Notes: a model not told the origin generated them from the sequence alone. Positions 1-8,448 are shown, counted from the stretch's first letter. The stretch: DNA of 39,453 nt from an uncultured Rhizobium sp. (GCA_945952415.1 CAMFIF010000033.1:1-39453); one strand, 5' to 3'. Program-made: numbers and translations.

Positions 1-54
1 ATATCGTTGGCCAAAGCCTTAGCGTAGGATTTCGCCCTCTCCCGCAAACGACCC

Positions 55-82
55 CCTATTGCCCCCTGGAAGGGGCAATAGG
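55..82 (-). terminator. Hairpin downstream of repC
   Basis: An 11-bp perfect inverted repeat (CCTATTGCCCC, 6-nt loop, GGGGCAATAGG) starts 7 nt after the repC stop codon. It is well placed to end the repABC transcript. No T-run follows on the minus strand, so intrinsic termination is not certain; it may instead protect the mRNA 3' end. Confidence 0.55.
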
Positions 83-88
83 CCAGCC

Positions 89-1297
89 TCATGAGACCTT
101 TCGCATAGGGCCGCCTCTCTGGCGAAGCGCCGCCATCACCATGGGGCCGATCGAGAATTCCTCCCGCTCGGCACGGCGCGTGAGATCACGCAGATAACCG
201 CCGGCCGACTGGATCTCGTTTGCCCGCTCCAGGATGCAGGCCATGGTGACGGCGGCATTTTCCGGCCCCAGCACCTCGCAGGCCCGCTGATAGGCGGAGG
301 GGCTGACCCCCAGCATGCTGCGCACCACCACGGCGGCCGCCATCAGGTCGCGCCAGCTGCCAATACTTCCCCCCGGCCCATAGGGCACAATGTCCGGGCA
401 GGCGGCAAGAACCAGCCCCAGGGGGAAGGTTTTCGGCGGCTCGCTCCAGCCTTTCCGTTCGGGCGCCGGCCTTTCGCCCTGCTCTTTCTCCAAGAGCGGT
501 TCAGATTCATGTACGGATTCGGTATTTGAATTCTGTATGTGCCGCTCAATCTGCAGGGGATTGCCGCTTGTATTTTCGGAAATTGCACGGATTTCCAGCA
601 GCTTGGTGAGATCCTCCGCCAGCGCTTCCACCGCATCGAGGATGGGGGCGATATCGAGTGCTGACGCCTTGCGTGGCAGGTTTGCCAGGATCTCCCGATA
701 GCGCGCCCGGTAGAGCTCCCAGTCGGCGGGGATGCCTTCGGCAAGGCCGGTCTCGATGAGCTTCACCACATTCCGCCGCGCGATGGTCAGCCGCTCGCGG
801 AGGCGCTGGAGCACCAGGCGCTCCGCCTCGACATCGGCCGCCAGCCGTTCGATCTCCTCTGCCCGCGCCAGAAGCGGGGCGAGCGAAAAGCCGAAGGCTT
901 CGGAAAGCACGCCTTCCTCGCCCCGGCGCGCATAGCGCTTGCCATTGGCACTGTCCCGCCTGGCAATCAGGCCCGCCTCGACAAGGACCGCGAGATGCCG
1001 GCGAATGGTGGCCTCCGCCATGCCGTTGGCGCGCAGCGAAAGCTGGGCATTGGAGGGGAAGACGATCAGCCCTTCTTCCGCCGAAAGCTGGGCCTTCGGA
1101 TAGAAGGAGAGCAGCGCATTCATCAGCGCCAGCGCCCGGTCGGTCACGCCGAGCTTCACCCGGGCCTCGCAGAGCGCCCGGAACAATTTCCACTTGTCGG
1201 CGGTGCGTCCGGGCGCAATTGCCCGTCCGCGCACCTGGCTTGCCAGCATGCCAAGCGTCATCGGCCGCCGCCCGAAGGGCGTCGTCACGCTTTCCAT
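89..1297 (-). CDS. repC: Plasmid replication initiator RepC
   Basis: RepC is the initiator of repABC replicons; it binds an origin lying inside its own gene. The 402-residue protein has the family length. A winged-helix region lies around residues 92-115 (AEATIRRHLAVLVEAG), and the C-terminal part (about 290-402) is the conserved second domain. The middle (about 235-275) is polar, low in complexity and AT-rich at DNA level, as expected for oriV. It is the third gene of a repA-repB-repC operon; the 164-nt gap to repB carries an antisense RNA that should control RepC level. The start is supported by a purine-rich AAGGAAAAAGGAA stretch just upstream. The frame is intact, and this is the only repC in the window. 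Confidence 0.95.
   Translation of the reverse strand: MESVTTPFGRRPMTLGMLASQVRGRAIAPGRTADKWKLFRALCEARVKLGVTDRALALMNALLSFYPKAQLSAEEGLIVFPSNAQLSLRANGMAEATIRRHLAVLVEAGLIARRDSANGKRYARRGEEGVLSEAFGFSLAPLLARAEEIERLAADVEAERLVLQRLRERLTIARRNVVKLIETGLAEGIPADWELYRARYREILANLPRKASALDIAPILDAVEALAEDLTKLLEIRAISENTSGNPLQIERHIQNSNTESVHESEPLLEKEQGERPAPERKGWSEPPKTFPLGLVLAACPDIVPYGPGGSIGSWRDLMAAAVVVRSMLGVSPSAYQRACEVLGPENAAVTMACILERANEIQSAGGYLRDLTRRAEREEFSIGPMVMAALRQRGGPMRKVS
505..595. other. Candidate origin of replication (oriV) inside repC
   Basis: Within repC this stretch is clearly more AT-rich than the rest of the gene, with runs such as GTATTTGAATTC and TTGTATTTTCGG. In studied repABC plasmids the origin lies in an AT-rich central part of repC. 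The assignment rests on composition and position only; no iterons were recognised. Confidence 0.45.
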
Positions 1298-1361
1298 TTC
1301 CTTTTTCCTTCACCTTTTCAAAGGCAAAAGAAATCGGCTCGCCAAAACGACGCCAAAACGC

Positions 1362-1390
1362 TTGACAGAGATTCGTGGAAATGGGATTCT
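1362..1390 (+). promoter_or_regulatory. Promoter of the antisense ctRNA
   Basis: TTGACA (1362-1367), a 17-nt spacer and GATTCT (1385-1390) form a good sigma-70-like promoter. It reads against repABC in the repB-repC gap. The predicted transcript would start near 1397. Confidence 0.75.
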
Positions 1391-1396
1391 CAGGCT

Positions 1397-1454
1397 GCTT
1401 ACACCATTGAGAAGGGCTTCCACGACGGTTTCGTTGCGGGGGCCTTTTTCTTTT
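1397..1454 (+). ncRNA. Counter-transcribed antisense RNA (incA/ctRNA type)
   Basis: repABC plasmids encode a roughly 50-nt antisense RNA in the repB-repC gap. It pairs with the repC leader, lowers repC expression and sets incompatibility. Here a promoter at 1362-1390 reads toward a strong intrinsic terminator: a long stem from GGCTTCC (1415-1421) to GGGGGCC (1438-1444), then TTTTTCTTTT to 1454. The transcript would be about 50-58 nt and lies opposite the repC leader. Position, strand, size and terminator all match the family; the exact start is inferred. Confidence 0.85.
1415..1454 (+). terminator. Intrinsic terminator of the ctRNA
   Basis: A stem of about 12 bp with one mismatch (1415-1427 with 1432-1444, loop GTTT) is followed by TTTTTCTTTT. 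In this RNA family the terminator stem-loop is also the kissing element that meets the repC leader. Confidence 0.85.
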
Positions 1455-1461
1455 GCGGGTT

Positions 1462-2487
1462 TCAGTCTCCGTTTGTCCGTTGATCTTCCTCGAAGGCCGC
1501 GTAGAGGCCGTCGAGACGCGATGCGAGATAGGCGCCGAAATCGGCAGCGCGGGCCGCCTTCAGCGCGATGGTGAATGTCTTTCCGTCATCCTGGATCTTC
1601 GCCTTTATCCCGCCGCCGGCGGGAGCCCAGGTGGATTTCGTCGCCCGGGGCGCTTTGGCGCCCGGCTTCGCCTTCAGGAAGCGCAGGAGCAGCTGGAAGC
1701 GCTCTTCCGGCCCCTTCCCCTTCTGATAGGCGCGCTGATAGGTGAAGTGCCGTGCCCGCTCGACCACGTCGGGATTGTCGAACAGCGTTGCCAGCTCGTG
1801 CCAGCGGTCGCGGCCAATGCTGGTTGCCCCGGAAATGCCGCTGAAGATATCGCCCGGAATGCGGCGGCAGACGGAGAGCATTTTCGAAAGCGTGGTCTTG
1901 TCCACCGCCAGCGCCGACATCATCACCTCGCGCGAAAAGCCGAGGTCCTCCAGCCGCTGGGCAAACTGCGCCCGCTCGATGAAGGAAAGATCGGAGCGGG
2001 CGGAGTTTTCCTGCCCCTGCGCGATCACATGATCGATATCGGTGAGCGGCTTCACCACCGCGCGGACGGGGATGCCGAGTTCGAGCGCCGCCCGCACGCG
2101 GCGATGGCCGAAGGCGATCTGGTAGCGGCCTTCCTTCTCCGGATGGGGCCGCACGAGCACGGGGGAATCCTGCCCGCGCGCACCGATCGCCTCCACCAGT
2201 TCGCGGAAACGCTCCTCATCCTCGGCGACGCGATCGGTGATGAAGGACCGGTCGATGAGCTGCGGATCGAGCTCCACGACGACGGAGCCCCCAGCAAGCT
2301 GCGCCTCGAGTTTCGCCGCCGCTTCGGCCTTTGCCGCCAGGGCATCGATGCTGCGGGTCACGGCGCCGAGTGCGCCCAGCCCGCGGGAAGTGCCGGCGGA
2401 CTTGATCTCCGGCGCCCTGCCCTGCTCTTCCGGAGCGGCCGGCCGGTCGCTGTTCAGGAGTCCGCTCAGAATGTTCTTTCGCGCCAT
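1462..2487 (-). CDS. repB: Plasmid partitioning protein RepB (ParB family)
   Basis: RepB is the centromere-binding protein of the repABC partition system; it loads on parS and acts with RepA. The 341-residue protein starts MARKN, as many RepBs do. It has the ParB N-domain with GHRR (127-130) and AQGQEN (156-161), and a helix-turn-helix at about 188-206 (ALAVDKTTLSKMLSV). A GGGAGGG ribosome binding site precedes the start. It is the middle gene of the operon, and parS lies in the 55-nt gap to repA. The HTH is almost the same as that of the second RepB at 14251-15225. Confidence 0.95.
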   Translation of the reverse strand: MARKNILSGLLNSDRPAAPEEQGRAPEIKSAGTSRGLGALGAVTRSIDALAAKAEAAAKLEAQLAGGSVVVELDPQLIDRSFITDRVAEDEERFRELVEAIGARGQDSPVLVRPHPEKEGRYQIAFGHRRVRAALELGIPVRAVVKPLTDIDHVIAQGQENSARSDLSFIERAQFAQRLEDLGFSREVMMSALAVDKTTLSKMLSVCRRIPGDIFSGISGATSIGRDRWHELATLFDNPDVVERARHFTYQRAYQKGKGPEERFQLLLRFLKAKPGAKAPRATKSTWAPAGGGIKAKIQDDGKTFTIALKAARAADFGAYLASRLDGLYAAFEEDQRTNGD

Positions 2488-2512
2488 CAGCAGCCCTCCC
2501 TCGGGAGCCGGA

Positions 2513-2528
2513 GTTTACGGCCGTCAAC
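2513..2528. promoter_or_regulatory. parS centromere site 1
   Basis: GTTTACGGCCGTCAAC matches the repABC parS consensus GTTNNNNGCNNNNAAC and lies between repA and repB. It is the exact reverse complement of the site at 14184-14199. Confidence 0.9.
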
Positions 2529-2542
2529 TTTTCCGCCCGGCG

Positions 2543-3754
2543 TCATTTCCGCCCCCAGCTTCGATGAATGAGATCGACGATCTCGCCATTGACCGCATCC
2601 ATGGCCTCCAGCGCGCGGTCATAGGTGGCGCGGGTGAACTGCTGCCGCTCGATTTCATAGAGCGTCTGGTTGGTCATCGCCGCATCGGATATCGCCACGC
2701 TGCGCAGCATGGGATTGGTGAGCACGTGATGCTTGAACATGGCGCGCATGAAGGCCACCATCTGCGTCTGCGGCCCGTCCTGCGGATCGTAGCGGGTGAT
2801 GAGATAGCGCAGCCAGTCGAGCTTCATGTTGCCGCCTGCGCCCTTCAGCGTGTTCAGCACCTCGCCGAGCATCTGCAGGAACTGGCACATGGACATGACA
2901 TCGAGCATCTGCGGATGCACGGTGATCAGCACCGCCGTCGCCGCGCAGATGGCGCTCATGGTGAGGAAGCCGAGCTGCGGCGGGCAGTCTATGACCACCA
3001 CGTCATAATCGCCGGCGACGGAGGCCAGCGCCTCGTCGAGCCTGGCGAAGAAGATCCGCCCGTAATCGGAGGAGTGGCCCTGGGCCAGAATGCGCGGCGT
3101 ATCATGCTCGAATTCCATGAGTTCGAGATTGCCGGGCACGATATCGAGATTGGGGAAATTGGTGCGGCGGATCACGTCCTTCAGCGGTCGGCGATGCTCG
3201 TCATAGCGGATGGCCGCATAAAGCGTCTCGTTGTCGCCAAGATCGAATTCCGGCTGCAGCCCGTGGATCGCCGAAAGCGAGGCCTGCGGATCGAGATCGA
3301 CGGCCAGCACCCGGTGCCCCGTCAGGGCGAGATATTGCGCGAGATGGGCAGACGAGGTCGTCTTGCCCGAGCCGCCCTTGAAATTGACGACCGCCACCAC
3401 CTGCAGATGCTCGCTCCCCTTCCGGTGCGGCACATAGCGGGTCCCCCGGCCGTTCTCGTCCAGATAGGCGCGCATTTCCTGCAACTGCTCGGCCGTGTAG
3501 GAGCGGCGGCCGGACGGCGTCACCTGCGGCTGCGGGCCCTTGCCCTCCAGCGAGAGATTGCGAAGATAGCCGCTCGTCACGCCCAGAAAGCGGGCCGCCT
3601 CTGCCAGCTGGAAGGACCTGAGATCCTTCTGCGCACGCGGAGGGAACATTTCCAGACGATGCTGCTTGAGCTTGTCGGAAAGTTCGCGCGCCTGTGCGAT
3701 AATAAGCTGGTCCACATCGGAAAGCGCCGACGTGAACGAGGACGACATATTCAT
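2543..3754 (-). CDS. repA: Plasmid partitioning ATPase RepA (ParA family)
   Basis: RepA is the Walker-type ATPase that segregates the replicon and represses its own operon. The 403-residue protein has an N-terminal winged-HTH region (about 50-75), the deviant Walker A KGGSGKTT (126-133) and DLDPQASLS just after it, and ends in WGRK. It is the first gene of repABC. The start is the first ATG after the promoter; the ribosome binding site is weak (AGAGA), and a second ATG lies two codons on. RepA2 at 12963-14171 is a clear but diverged paralogue. Confidence 0.95.
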   Translation of the reverse strand: MNMSSSFTSALSDVDQLIIAQARELSDKLKQHRLEMFPPRAQKDLRSFQLAEAARFLGVTSGYLRNLSLEGKGPQPQVTPSGRRSYTAEQLQEMRAYLDENGRGTRYVPHRKGSEHLQVVAVVNFKGGSGKTTSSAHLAQYLALTGHRVLAVDLDPQASLSAIHGLQPEFDLGDNETLYAAIRYDEHRRPLKDVIRRTNFPNLDIVPGNLELMEFEHDTPRILAQGHSSDYGRIFFARLDEALASVAGDYDVVVIDCPPQLGFLTMSAICAATAVLITVHPQMLDVMSMCQFLQMLGEVLNTLKGAGGNMKLDWLRYLITRYDPQDGPQTQMVAFMRAMFKHHVLTNPMLRSVAISDAAMTNQTLYEIERQQFTRATYDRALEAMDAVNGEIVDLIHRSWGRK

Positions 3755-3770
3755 GTTTTTCTCTAAGATG

Positions 3771-3781
3771 CGTTTTAAACG
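3771..3781. promoter_or_regulatory. Small palindrome in the repABC leader
   Basis: CGTTTTAAACG is an inverted repeat (CGTTT-T-AAACG) between the putative promoter and the repA start. It is a candidate RepA autorepression operator. This is inferred from position only. Confidence 0.35.
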
Positions 3782-3802
3782 AGAAATCCCGCCATAAAGC
3801 GC

Positions 3803-3831
3803 ATTTAGAACCGATTCTCCGAGCGTGACAA
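3803..3831 (-). promoter_or_regulatory. Putative repABC promoter
   Basis: On the minus strand TTGTCA (3831-3826), a 17-nt spacer and CTAAAT (3808-3803) make a plausible promoter. It lies about 50 nt upstream of repA in the AT-rich 206-nt gap to the SH3-domain gene. The -10 is imperfect. Confidence 0.5.
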
Positions 3832-3960
3832 GGAATTTACGGTTAACAGGTCCTTAAGGCCGCGAAATCGCAGCTTTTTACCCCTGATTCCCCGCATTTT
3901 CACCTGCCCGGCGGGCTCCTGCGACGCCGTCAATAGCCCGGCGCCGCAGAATCGTTGCCC

Positions 3961-4719
3961 CTATTCCCGCAAGAATCGTCCGTTCGCCCAGCCGATGGAA
4001 CCGTCGCGCAGCTCCACCCGGCACCAGCGGGTTGCACCGCTGGCCCGGCAGCCGAGATTGCGCAGCCGCACCCCGTTCGGCGCGCGGGCAATTGCTGTAG
4101 CGCTCGCCGATGGCCGGGAGCGGATGTTCAGCGCATCGCCGGCAGGCACGCCCGCGACCCGCCAGTAATCCGGCCCGCCGGTAAGCCCGTCTGCGTAATC
4201 GGGATCTCCATAGCCGGGATCGATGGGTTCCGGCAGCGGAGGCCGCGGCCGGGGCGGCAGGATGCCGAGGTCCGGCAGGCCGGCAATGGCCAGCGTCAGC
4301 GCATAATCGGCCCGCTCGCCGCGCCGGCCGGCATTGCGGTTCAGGTAGACCTCGACGAAGTAATCGCCGCTTTCGGGCAGGATCAGCCGGGCGCGATTGC
4401 CCTCCACTGCGCCGTTGAAGAGCGCCGGGCCACCAAAGCGGCGCGATATGTTGAAGGCCGCACTTGGATTGTTGGTCCGAAGCGTCACGGAAAGCCGCTG
4501 GCCGGCAGACGCGCCGAAGCGATAGATCACGCTTTCGCGCCCGCGGATGCTGTCGCGCACGCTGCGGCTCGACATGCCGCGCTGGAAGGCGAAGTTCTCC
4601 ATGCGCTGCTCCTGGGCAAGCGCCGGCGAGACTGCGGGGAGGACCGTTCCCAGCGACAGGACCGCAAGCGCGGCAATCAGCAGCCCCACCCCTGTCTTTC
4701 TGCCCGTCTTCATGGCCAT
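3961..4719 (-). CDS. Exported protein with C-terminal SH3-like domain
   Basis: The protein has 252 residues. Residues 1-35 form a signal peptide: a basic start (MKTGRKTG), a hydrophobic core and an ALA|QE cleavage site. A middle beta-rich part contains RFGASAGQRLSVTL and resembles domains that bind surface polymers, then a proline-rich linker PPRPRPPLPEP follows. The last 60 or so residues (DALNIRSRPSA ... WCRVELRDGSIGWANGRFL) are a bacterial SH3 domain, often a cell-wall-binding or sensor module. The start was set by AAGGAG at good spacing; an upstream in-frame ATG at 4908 lacks such a site. It is transcribed toward repA but separated by that operon's promoter. The exact role is unknown. Confidence 0.8.
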   Translation of the reverse strand: MAMKTGRKTGVGLLIAALAVLSLGTVLPAVSPALAQEQRMENFAFQRGMSSRSVRDSIRGRESVIYRFGASAGQRLSVTLRTNNPSAAFNISRRFGGPALFNGAVEGNRARLILPESGDYFVEVYLNRNAGRRGERADYALTLAIAGLPDLGILPPRPRPPLPEPIDPGYGDPDYADGLTGGPDYWRVAGVPAGDALNIRSRPSASATAIARAPNGVRLRNLGCRASGATRWCRVELRDGSIGWANGRFLRE

Positions 4720-4976
4720 CAGCGGCTCCTTTCCGATCATGGTTCGCAGTTCAAAGGTTCTTTTACGTCCAACGTTCGCACGGCACGCTTCGCTACGCCA
4801 GCGGGAAAAATGCATTTCCTTCCTGCGCGCGCCGCAGGGTTTTTCCTCCCGAAAATTCATGGGGAATCCGCCGCCTTCCCTTACGGAACCTTTGGGCGAG
4901 ACGCGCATTTAAAACGGGTTGTGCTCGATTTCATACCTTCACACCACGCCCGTCTCGTTACGCAAGGTATTCGAAA

Positions 4977-6131
4977 ATGCCAGTACTCTCTCTCGCCCGT
5001 GAAGGGCAAACGGACTCCCCTTCCCTCATCACCACCGTTTCCCAATGGCTCGAAAGCGCCGATATCCGTCTCAACGGCTGTCGGCCCTGGGACATGCGGC
5101 TAAAGGGACCGGGCGCGCTGAAGCAGACGCTTGCCCGCGGCAGCCTTGGCCTCGGCGAGGCCTATATGGATGGCCTCTGGGAGGCGGAGCGGCTGGATGA
5201 ATTTTTCCACCGGGTGCTGCGTGCCCGGATCGACGAGAAAGTGCGGCCCCTCTCCCTGCTGCTCCCGGCGCTGAAAGCGCGTTTCTTCAATCTCCAGACC
5301 ATTGCCCGAGCCTTCGATGTCGGCAAGGCCCATTACGATCTCGGCAATGATTTCTATGCGGCAATGCTAGACCGGCGCATGACCTATACCTGCGGCTACT
5401 GGCGCTCCGCCCGGGACCTCGATGCGGCGCAGGAGGCAAAGCTCGATCTCATCTGTCAGAAGCTCGGGCTCCGCCCGGGCCTGCGCCTCCTCGACATCGG
5501 CAGCGGCTGGGGCAGCCTGCTCGGCTTTGCCGCCGAACATTACGGCGTGACCGGGGTGGGTGTCACCATTTCCCGCGAACAGGCCGCCTGGTGCAACCAG
5601 CGCTTCACCCATCTGCCCATCGAGTTCCGCCTTCAGGATTACCGCCATATCAACGAGCGTTTCGACCGGATCGCCAGCGTCGGCATGTTCGAACATGTGG
5701 GGCGCAAGAACCATTCCGATTACATGCGGGTGGCCCATCACTGCCTGAAGGAGGACGGGATCTTCCTGCTCCACACCATCGGAAAGAACCGCTCGGACAC
5801 CGCGCCGGATCCCTGGATCGACCGCTATATCTTCCCGAACGGGGATCTTCCCTCGATGGCCCAGATCAGCGAGGCGGCGGAACCCTTCTTCGTGATCGAG
5901 GACCTGCATAATTTCGGTGCGGATTACGACCGGACGCTGATGGCCTGGCATGCCAATTTCGAGGCGGCCTGGCCGCGCTTTGCGCCTGAGCTCGGCGAGC
6001 GGTTCTACCGCATGTGGCGCTATTACCTGCTCTCCTGTGCCGGCGCCTTCCGCTCCCGCAGCGTGCAGCTCTGGCAGCTTGTCCTGACGCGGAATGGCCT
6101 CACCGGCGGTTACCGGCGCCCGCTTGCCTGA
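4977..6131 (+). CDS. cfa: Cyclopropane-fatty-acyl-phospholipid synthase
   Basis: This SAM-dependent enzyme adds a methylene bridge to unsaturated acyl chains of membrane phospholipids, usually on entry to stationary phase or acid stress. The 384-residue length is that of the family. HYDLGNDFY (119-127) and the SAM-binding LLDIGSGWGS (171-180) are present, with MFEHVG downstream in the catalytic core. The start at 4977 gives a family-like N-terminus; the in-frame extension back to 4464 runs through the divergent promoter region and is not credible. It is divergent from the SH3-domain gene and ends at a shared terminator. Confidence 0.93.
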   Translation: MPVLSLAREGQTDSPSLITTVSQWLESADIRLNGCRPWDMRLKGPGALKQTLARGSLGLGEAYMDGLWEAERLDEFFHRVLRARIDEKVRPLSLLLPALKARFFNLQTIARAFDVGKAHYDLGNDFYAAMLDRRMTYTCGYWRSARDLDAAQEAKLDLICQKLGLRPGLRLLDIGSGWGSLLGFAAEHYGVTGVGVTISREQAAWCNQRFTHLPIEFRLQDYRHINERFDRIASVGMFEHVGRKNHSDYMRVAHHCLKEDGIFLLHTIGKNRSDTAPDPWIDRYIFPNGDLPSMAQISEAAEPFFVIEDLHNFGADYDRTLMAWHANFEAAWPRFAPELGERFYRMWRYYLLSCAGAFRSRSVQLWQLVLTRNGLTGGYRRPLA

Positions 6132-6139
6132 AACGGAAA

Positions 6140-6173
6140 AGCCTCCGCATCCGGGGGCATGGATGCGGAGGCT
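6140..6173. terminator. Bidirectional terminator between cfa and the BI-1 gene
   Basis: A perfect 13-bp stem (AGCCTCCGCATCC / GGATGCGGAGGCT) with an 8-nt loop lies between two convergent genes. On the minus strand the stem runs into TTTT, so it fits best as the terminator of the BI-1 family gene. Confidence 0.8.
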
Positions 6174-6232
6174 CAAGGCGGCGGGGCTGGTCTGAGCGGA
6201 CATTGACCGGCCCGCACCGTTTGGCGGAGGGA

Positions 6233-6946
6233 TTATTCTTCCTGCTGGCCCGTGAGGCTCAGCAGAAGCTGGAAGATGTTGACGAAGTTGAGGTAGAGCG
6301 ACAGCGCGCCGAAGACCGCAAGCTTCTGGTTGGCCTCGATGCCGGCATTTTCGGCATACTGTTCCTTGATGTTCTGCGTGTCCCAGGCGGTGAGGCCGGT
6401 GAAGACGAGAACGCCGATGACGGAGACGGCGAACTGCAGCGCGCTCGACCCCAGGAAGATGTTGACGATCGAGGCGATCATCACGCCGATCAGGCCCATC
6501 ATCAGGAAGGAACCGAACTTCGACAGATCCCGCTTCGTCACATAGCCGTAAAGGCTGGTCGCGCCGAACATGGTGGCGGCGATGAAGAAGGTGCGGGCAA
6601 TGCTGGCGCCGGTGAAGACCAGGAAGACCGAGGCCAGCGACAGGCCCATCACCGCCGAGAAGGCATAGAAGGTCATCTGGGCGGAGGCCGCCGACATGGT
6701 CTGCATCTTGAACGAGAAGAAGAAGACGAAGGCGAGCGGGGCCAGCATCACCACCCATTTCAGCGGGCTGGAGAAGATCGGCACATAGAGCGCCGGCGTG
6801 GTGCCGACGATGAAGGCGACGATGCCTGTTATGACCAGGCCGAGGCCCATATAGTTGTAGACGCGCAGCATGTGCTGGCGCAGGCCCTCGTCATAAAGGG
6901 CCGCATTCAGCGTGCCATAGGCCGTTCGGTTCTGTTCGGGGTACAT
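6233..6946 (-). CDS. BAX inhibitor-1 / YccA family membrane protein
   Basis: The protein has 237 residues with about seven hydrophobic helices and the family's late acidic stretch (TAWDTQNIKEQY) before the last helix. The family includes YccA, which modulates the FtsH protease in E. coli, and YetJ, a pH-gated calcium leak channel in Bacillus. Which role applies here cannot be told. AAGGAG 7 nt before the ATG fixes the start. It lies 18 nt downstream of the anti-sigma gene on the same strand, so it may belong to the ECF regulon operon. Confidence 0.88.
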   Translation of the reverse strand: MYPEQNRTAYGTLNAALYDEGLRQHMLRVYNYMGLGLVITGIVAFIVGTTPALYVPIFSSPLKWVVMLAPLAFVFFFSFKMQTMSAASAQMTFYAFSAVMGLSLASVFLVFTGASIARTFFIAATMFGATSLYGYVTKRDLSKFGSFLMMGLIGVMIASIVNIFLGSSALQFAVSVIGVLVFTGLTAWDTQNIKEQYAENAGIEANQKLAVFGALSLYLNFVNIFQLLLSLTGQQEE

Positions 6947-6964
6947 GACGCAACTCCTTGACCA

Positions 6965-7735
6965 TCAGTAGAGCGTGGATTTCAGCATTTCGGCCTTGCC
7001 CTTCAGGCCGGGATCGCGGCCGCTCGCCACGACCGCATAGGCGACATCGCCGATCTGCCACCAGGCGGCTTCCGTCTCCCCGAGCGCAGTGGATTCCACC
7101 GGTTCGACGGCGAAATGGCCGGGGCGCACGGCAAAGAGCGACAGCCGCGTCCGGTCGGGCGTCAAAAGCGATGCCTCGACGCTCGGGCCGAAGCCCGAGG
7201 GAAAGACCTCCGCCTCGGCAATCGTCCAGCCGTCCGGCAGGCTGGGCAGGACAATGCCCGTGGCAGAGCGGATCTCCTCCGCATCGAAGGCGGTGGAGGG
7301 GGCCTGCGAATGCATGCCGCGGCGGAGCGCTTCCGTGCGATGGGCCTCCACCGCCTGCGCCACATAGGCCGGCGGATGGGTGGAGGCATTCACCTCCCGC
7401 GGGCCGAAGGGGTTGAAGGCATTGTGCGCCAGCCAGCCCGCCGTGACGAAGACCAGAATGGCCGCCGCCCGCCGGAAGCCCGACCAGGCCTGCCGGCCCG
7501 CAAGGCCGGTCTCCAGCCGCCGCGCCGCTTCCAGCGTGGCCGCGGGCATATCCGCCGGCACCGCCTGGAAGGCAAGCTTCAGCGCCGTCCGCGCGTGAAG
7601 ATCGGCCATGATCCGGGCCGCATCCTCGGGATGGGCCGCAAGATGCCGCTCCACCCGGGCCCGGCCGGAAAGATCCAGCTGGTCATCCACATAGGCGTTG
7701 AAATCGGCATCGGTGACGGTTTCGACCTCACTCAT
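6965..7735 (-). CDS. Anti-sigma factor, single membrane span
   Basis: The 256-residue protein overlaps the upstream ECF sigma gene by 8 nt, the usual arrangement for a sigma/anti-sigma pair. The N-terminal cytoplasmic part (VDDQLDLSGRARVERHLAAHP) is a typical anti-sigma helix bundle. There is no HxxxCxxC zinc motif. One hydrophobic segment (AAAILVFVTAGWLAHNAF, around residue 95) should cross the membrane, leaving a periplasmic sensor domain of about 145 residues. The start was chosen because GAGG lies 7 nt upstream of the second ATG; the ATG two codons earlier abuts it. The signal sensed is unknown. Confidence 0.82.
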   Translation of the reverse strand: MSEVETVTDADFNAYVDDQLDLSGRARVERHLAAHPEDAARIMADLHARTALKLAFQAVPADMPAATLEAARRLETGLAGRQAWSGFRRAAAILVFVTAGWLAHNAFNPFGPREVNASTHPPAYVAQAVEAHRTEALRRGMHSQAPSTAFDAEEIRSATGIVLPSLPDGWTIAEAEVFPSGFGPSVEASLLTPDRTRLSLFAVRPGHFAVEPVESTALGETEAAWWQIGDVAYAVVASGRDPGLKGKAEMLKSTLY

Positions 7736-8285
7736 CGGCATTCCTCACAAGTCTGAGACGCGGCGTTCCGGCATCGCCGGCCACGGTCCCCTCCCCCGGG
7801 ATCTCTTCCCCCAGCGCCCGCAGCCGCGCCCGGGCCCGGGAAATCCGGGACATCAGCGTGCCCACGGGGATCTGCAACGCCTCGGCGGCCTCCTGGTAGG
7901 AAAGCTCTTCCACGGCCACCAGATGCAGCGCAGCCCGCTGCTCCTCCGGCAGCGCCAGAAAGGCGCGCCTTATATCGGAAAGATGCACCGCCTCTTCCTG
8001 GGCCGCGGGCAGCACAGCCGACTGCTCGTCGAGCACATCCATCGCATCCGACCGCCGCGCCCGCGCGGCCCGGAGCCGATCCACATGGGTGTTGTGGAGG
8101 ATCGAAATCAGCCAGTTGCGAATATTGGCCCCGCCGCGGAACGACGCCCGCTTCTCATAGGCCCGCACCAGCGCATCCTGCACAAGATCCTCCGCATCCA
8201 CCCCATTGCGCACCAGCGACCGGGCATAGCGCCGCAGCACTGCCAGCTGTCCAATCACGTCAAAGGGTCGTTTCTCGCGGTCCAT
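7728..8285 (-). CDS. ECF-type RNA polymerase sigma factor
   Basis: The 185-residue protein has sigma region 2 (about 14-75, with DAEDLVQDALVRAYE and the RNWLISILHN stretch) and region 4 (about 105-157, with LSYQEAAEALQIPVGTLMSR). There is no C-terminal extension. It directs RNA polymerase to a small stress regulon and is held back by the anti-sigma encoded just downstream. A GGAATAA-N15-CGTATA promoter ends only 7 nt before the start codon, suggesting autoregulation and a nearly leaderless mRNA. No alternative start with a better ribosome binding site was found. Confidence 0.92.
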   Translation of the reverse strand: MDREKRPFDVIGQLAVLRRYARSLVRNGVDAEDLVQDALVRAYEKRASFRGGANIRNWLISILHNTHVDRLRAARARRSDAMDVLDEQSAVLPAAQEEAVHLSDIRRAFLALPEEQRAALHLVAVEELSYQEAAEALQIPVGTLMSRISRARARLRALGEEIPGEGTVAGDAGTPRLRLVRNADE

Positions 8286-8292
8286 GCCCTGA

Positions 8293-8320
8293 TATACGGA
8301 TGGAAGCGCGCCATTATTCC
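8293..8320 (-). promoter_or_regulatory. ECF-type autoregulatory promoter
   Basis: On the minus strand GGAATAA (8320-8314), 15 nt and CGTATA (8298-8293) fit ECF sigma-dependent promoters of alphaproteobacteria. Transcription would begin at about 8286, next to the ATG at 8285. Confidence 0.7.
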
Positions 8321-8398
8321 AGAGGGCGGAGATTAATTTTTGGTAAGGTGGGGGTGGAGGATGGGGCGGTGCGCCAGATGAGGGTCGGGTGTGCTGGG

Positions 8399-8448
8399 CC
8401 CCCTCTGTCGGCTACCGCCGACATCTCCCCCGCAAGGGGGGAGATCGG
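8399..8448. repeat. RIME-like palindromic repeat, single module
   Basis: The unit holds the hairpin arms TGTCGGCTACCGCCGACA and CTCCCCCGCAAGGGGGGAG. The same arms recur in the composite elements of this window. It lies in the sigma gene-ilvE gap (8321-8729), which otherwise contains no gene. Confidence 0.85.

Noticed and set aside
4885..4920. EcfG-type promoter (GGAAC ... CGTT) before cfa
   Set aside because: GGAAC is present, but no CGTT lies at the needed 16-17 nt spacing.
4464..4976. N-terminal extension of cfa
   Set aside because: It overlaps the divergent SH3-domain gene and its upstream region. The family N-terminus begins at 4977.
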